Positions 63,362 through 64,000 of a DNA stretch of 64,000 bases are shown here, one piece after another (the stretch's first letter is position 1; each line of letters begins with the position of its first letter). The position numbers and the translations under genes were made by a program. Below the pieces are notes generated by a model. It was not told where the DNA came from and did not search any database. It saw only the letters and a program-made list of their open reading frames with translations. The stretch spans positions 433,198-497,197 of the forward strand of contig JAQTUP010000002.1 of the NCBI GenBank assembly GCA_028707275.1, given 5' to 3'. This DNA is from Gallionella sp. (GTDB lineage: Bacteria; Pseudomonadota; Gammaproteobacteria; Burkholderiales; Gallionellaceae).

Positions 63362-64000
63362 ATGAATACGCGTTTTAATTCTTTACTTGCAGGCTCGCTA
63401 CTCGTACTCGCAGCCTGCGGCAGCCATGACTTATCTCCGGAAACCAAAAAACAACAACACCTCGAACAAATATTCAAAGACAATAAATTAAAAGCCGAAG
63501 CCGGAAATGCCGAGGCTCAACTGAACCTCGGATGGATGTACAAGGACGGCCTGGGGGTATCCAAAAATCCGGCCATGGCCGTGCAGTGGTATCAAAAAGC
63601 CGCAACGCAGGGAAATGCACATGCCCAGTTATATCTGGGATCAATGTATAAGGAGGGCACAGGCATTCCCGTCGATCTCGCCATGGCCATGAGCTGGTAT
63701 CAGCGCGCCGCCGCACAGGGAAACGCCGATGCGCAAGCCATGCTGGGCTGGATGTACAGGGACGGCGCCGGCACGGCCAAAAATCCTGCCCTGTCCATCG
63801 AGTGGTATCAAAAAGCCGCGATTCAGGGCAATACCAATGCGCAGCTCAGCCTGGGGTGGATATACAAGGATGGGCTCGGCGTACCGGTAGATGCGGCCCG
63901 CGCGACAGAGTGGTTTCAAAAGGCCGCAGACCTGGGCAATGCCGAGGCGCAACTGAATCTGGGCTGGATGTACCAAAAGGGCACAGGCGTCGCCAAAGAC
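63362..64000 (+). CDS. Sel1-repeat lipoprotein (3' end beyond the window)
   Basis: At least 213 residues. A lipoprotein signal of 19 residues ends in a lipobox (VLAAC). From about residue 45 come five or more Sel1-like repeats of 36 residues with the AxxGNAxAQxxLGWMYxxGxGVxxDxAxAxxWYQKAA pattern, a helical solenoid for protein interaction. Sel1-repeat lipoproteins often act in envelope signalling or peptidoglycan-related complexes. The reading frame is still open at position 64000, so the C-terminus is not visible. The repeats are nearly identical at the DNA level, so the copy number may vary. Confidence 0.88.
   Translation, partial: MNTRFNSLLAGSLLVLAACGSHDLSPETKKQQHLEQIFKDNKLKAEAGNAEAQLNLGWMYKDGLGVSKNPAMAVQWYQKAATQGNAHAQLYLGSMYKEGTGIPVDLAMAMSWYQRAAAQGNADAQAMLGWMYRDGAGTAKNPALSIEWYQKAAIQGNTNAQLSLGWIYKDGLGVPVDAARATEWFQKAADLGNAEAQLNLGWMYQKGTGVAKD

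Overview
The window looks like a chromosome segment of a betaproteobacterium, most likely of the Nitrosomonadales (Gallionella/Sideroxydans-like). The evidence is the protein flavour of the housekeeping genes, the xseB-ispA-dxs and miaB-ybeY-corC blocks, the many PAS/GGDEF and two-component proteins, and the moderate GC content. This is inference from sequence character; there is no rRNA or other marker gene here.

Layout. 1-10.3 kb is housekeeping: a WrbA-like fragment, a HugZ-like protein, rpmE, an M48 lipoprotein, a GT39 glycosyltransferase, two membrane proteins of unknown role, a sulfotransferase fused to Wzt-like domains, aroC, tatD and tcdA. 10.3-14.8 kb is accessory: two inverted copies of a long hairpin element, an integron cassette array of three cassettes with no integrase in view, an orphan antitoxin-like gene and hipBA. 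14.9-20.9 kb holds a leucine-rich-repeat protein kinase and two large PAS-GGDEF cyclase candidates, one with a haem-binding-type CxxCH sensor.

20.9-33.5 kb is the most unusual region: an array of short Rhs C-terminal modules, all on the minus strand. Each has a near-identical core piece, one of two glycine-rich linkers, a different toxin tip and usually an overlapping immunity gene. Tips include type 44 (Ntox44), type 21 (Ntox21), an HELGH metallopeptidase and a possible PD-(D/E)XK nuclease. Two short repeats, J1 and J2, mark the module joints. One joint carries a group II intron that has lost its reverse transcriptase. Several modules are decayed by a nonsense codon, a homopolymer frameshift or truncation.

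33.6-49.5 kb is housekeeping again: a glutamine amidotransferase, folE2, dxs, ispA, xseB, a Rieske oxygenase, a SpoIIAA-like protein, the split cre system (creD apart from creBC), a PspA/YqiJ/flotillin membrane-stress operon, corC, ybeY and miaB. At 49.7-50.1 kb lie two paralogous 31-residue single-helix membrane peptides, too short for ordinary ORF calling.

50.3-59.0 kb is a dense signalling cluster: a receiver-GGDEF-EAL protein, two HEINNP-type histidine kinases, an MglA-like small GTPase, a receiver fused to a PilB/GspE ATPase, and a double receiver. Together these suggest control of type IV pili or twitching by phosphorelay, GTPase and cyclic di-GMP. 59.2-64 kb has a CAU tRNA, a SPOR protein, coaX, birA, ychF and the start of a Sel1-repeat lipoprotein that runs off the end.
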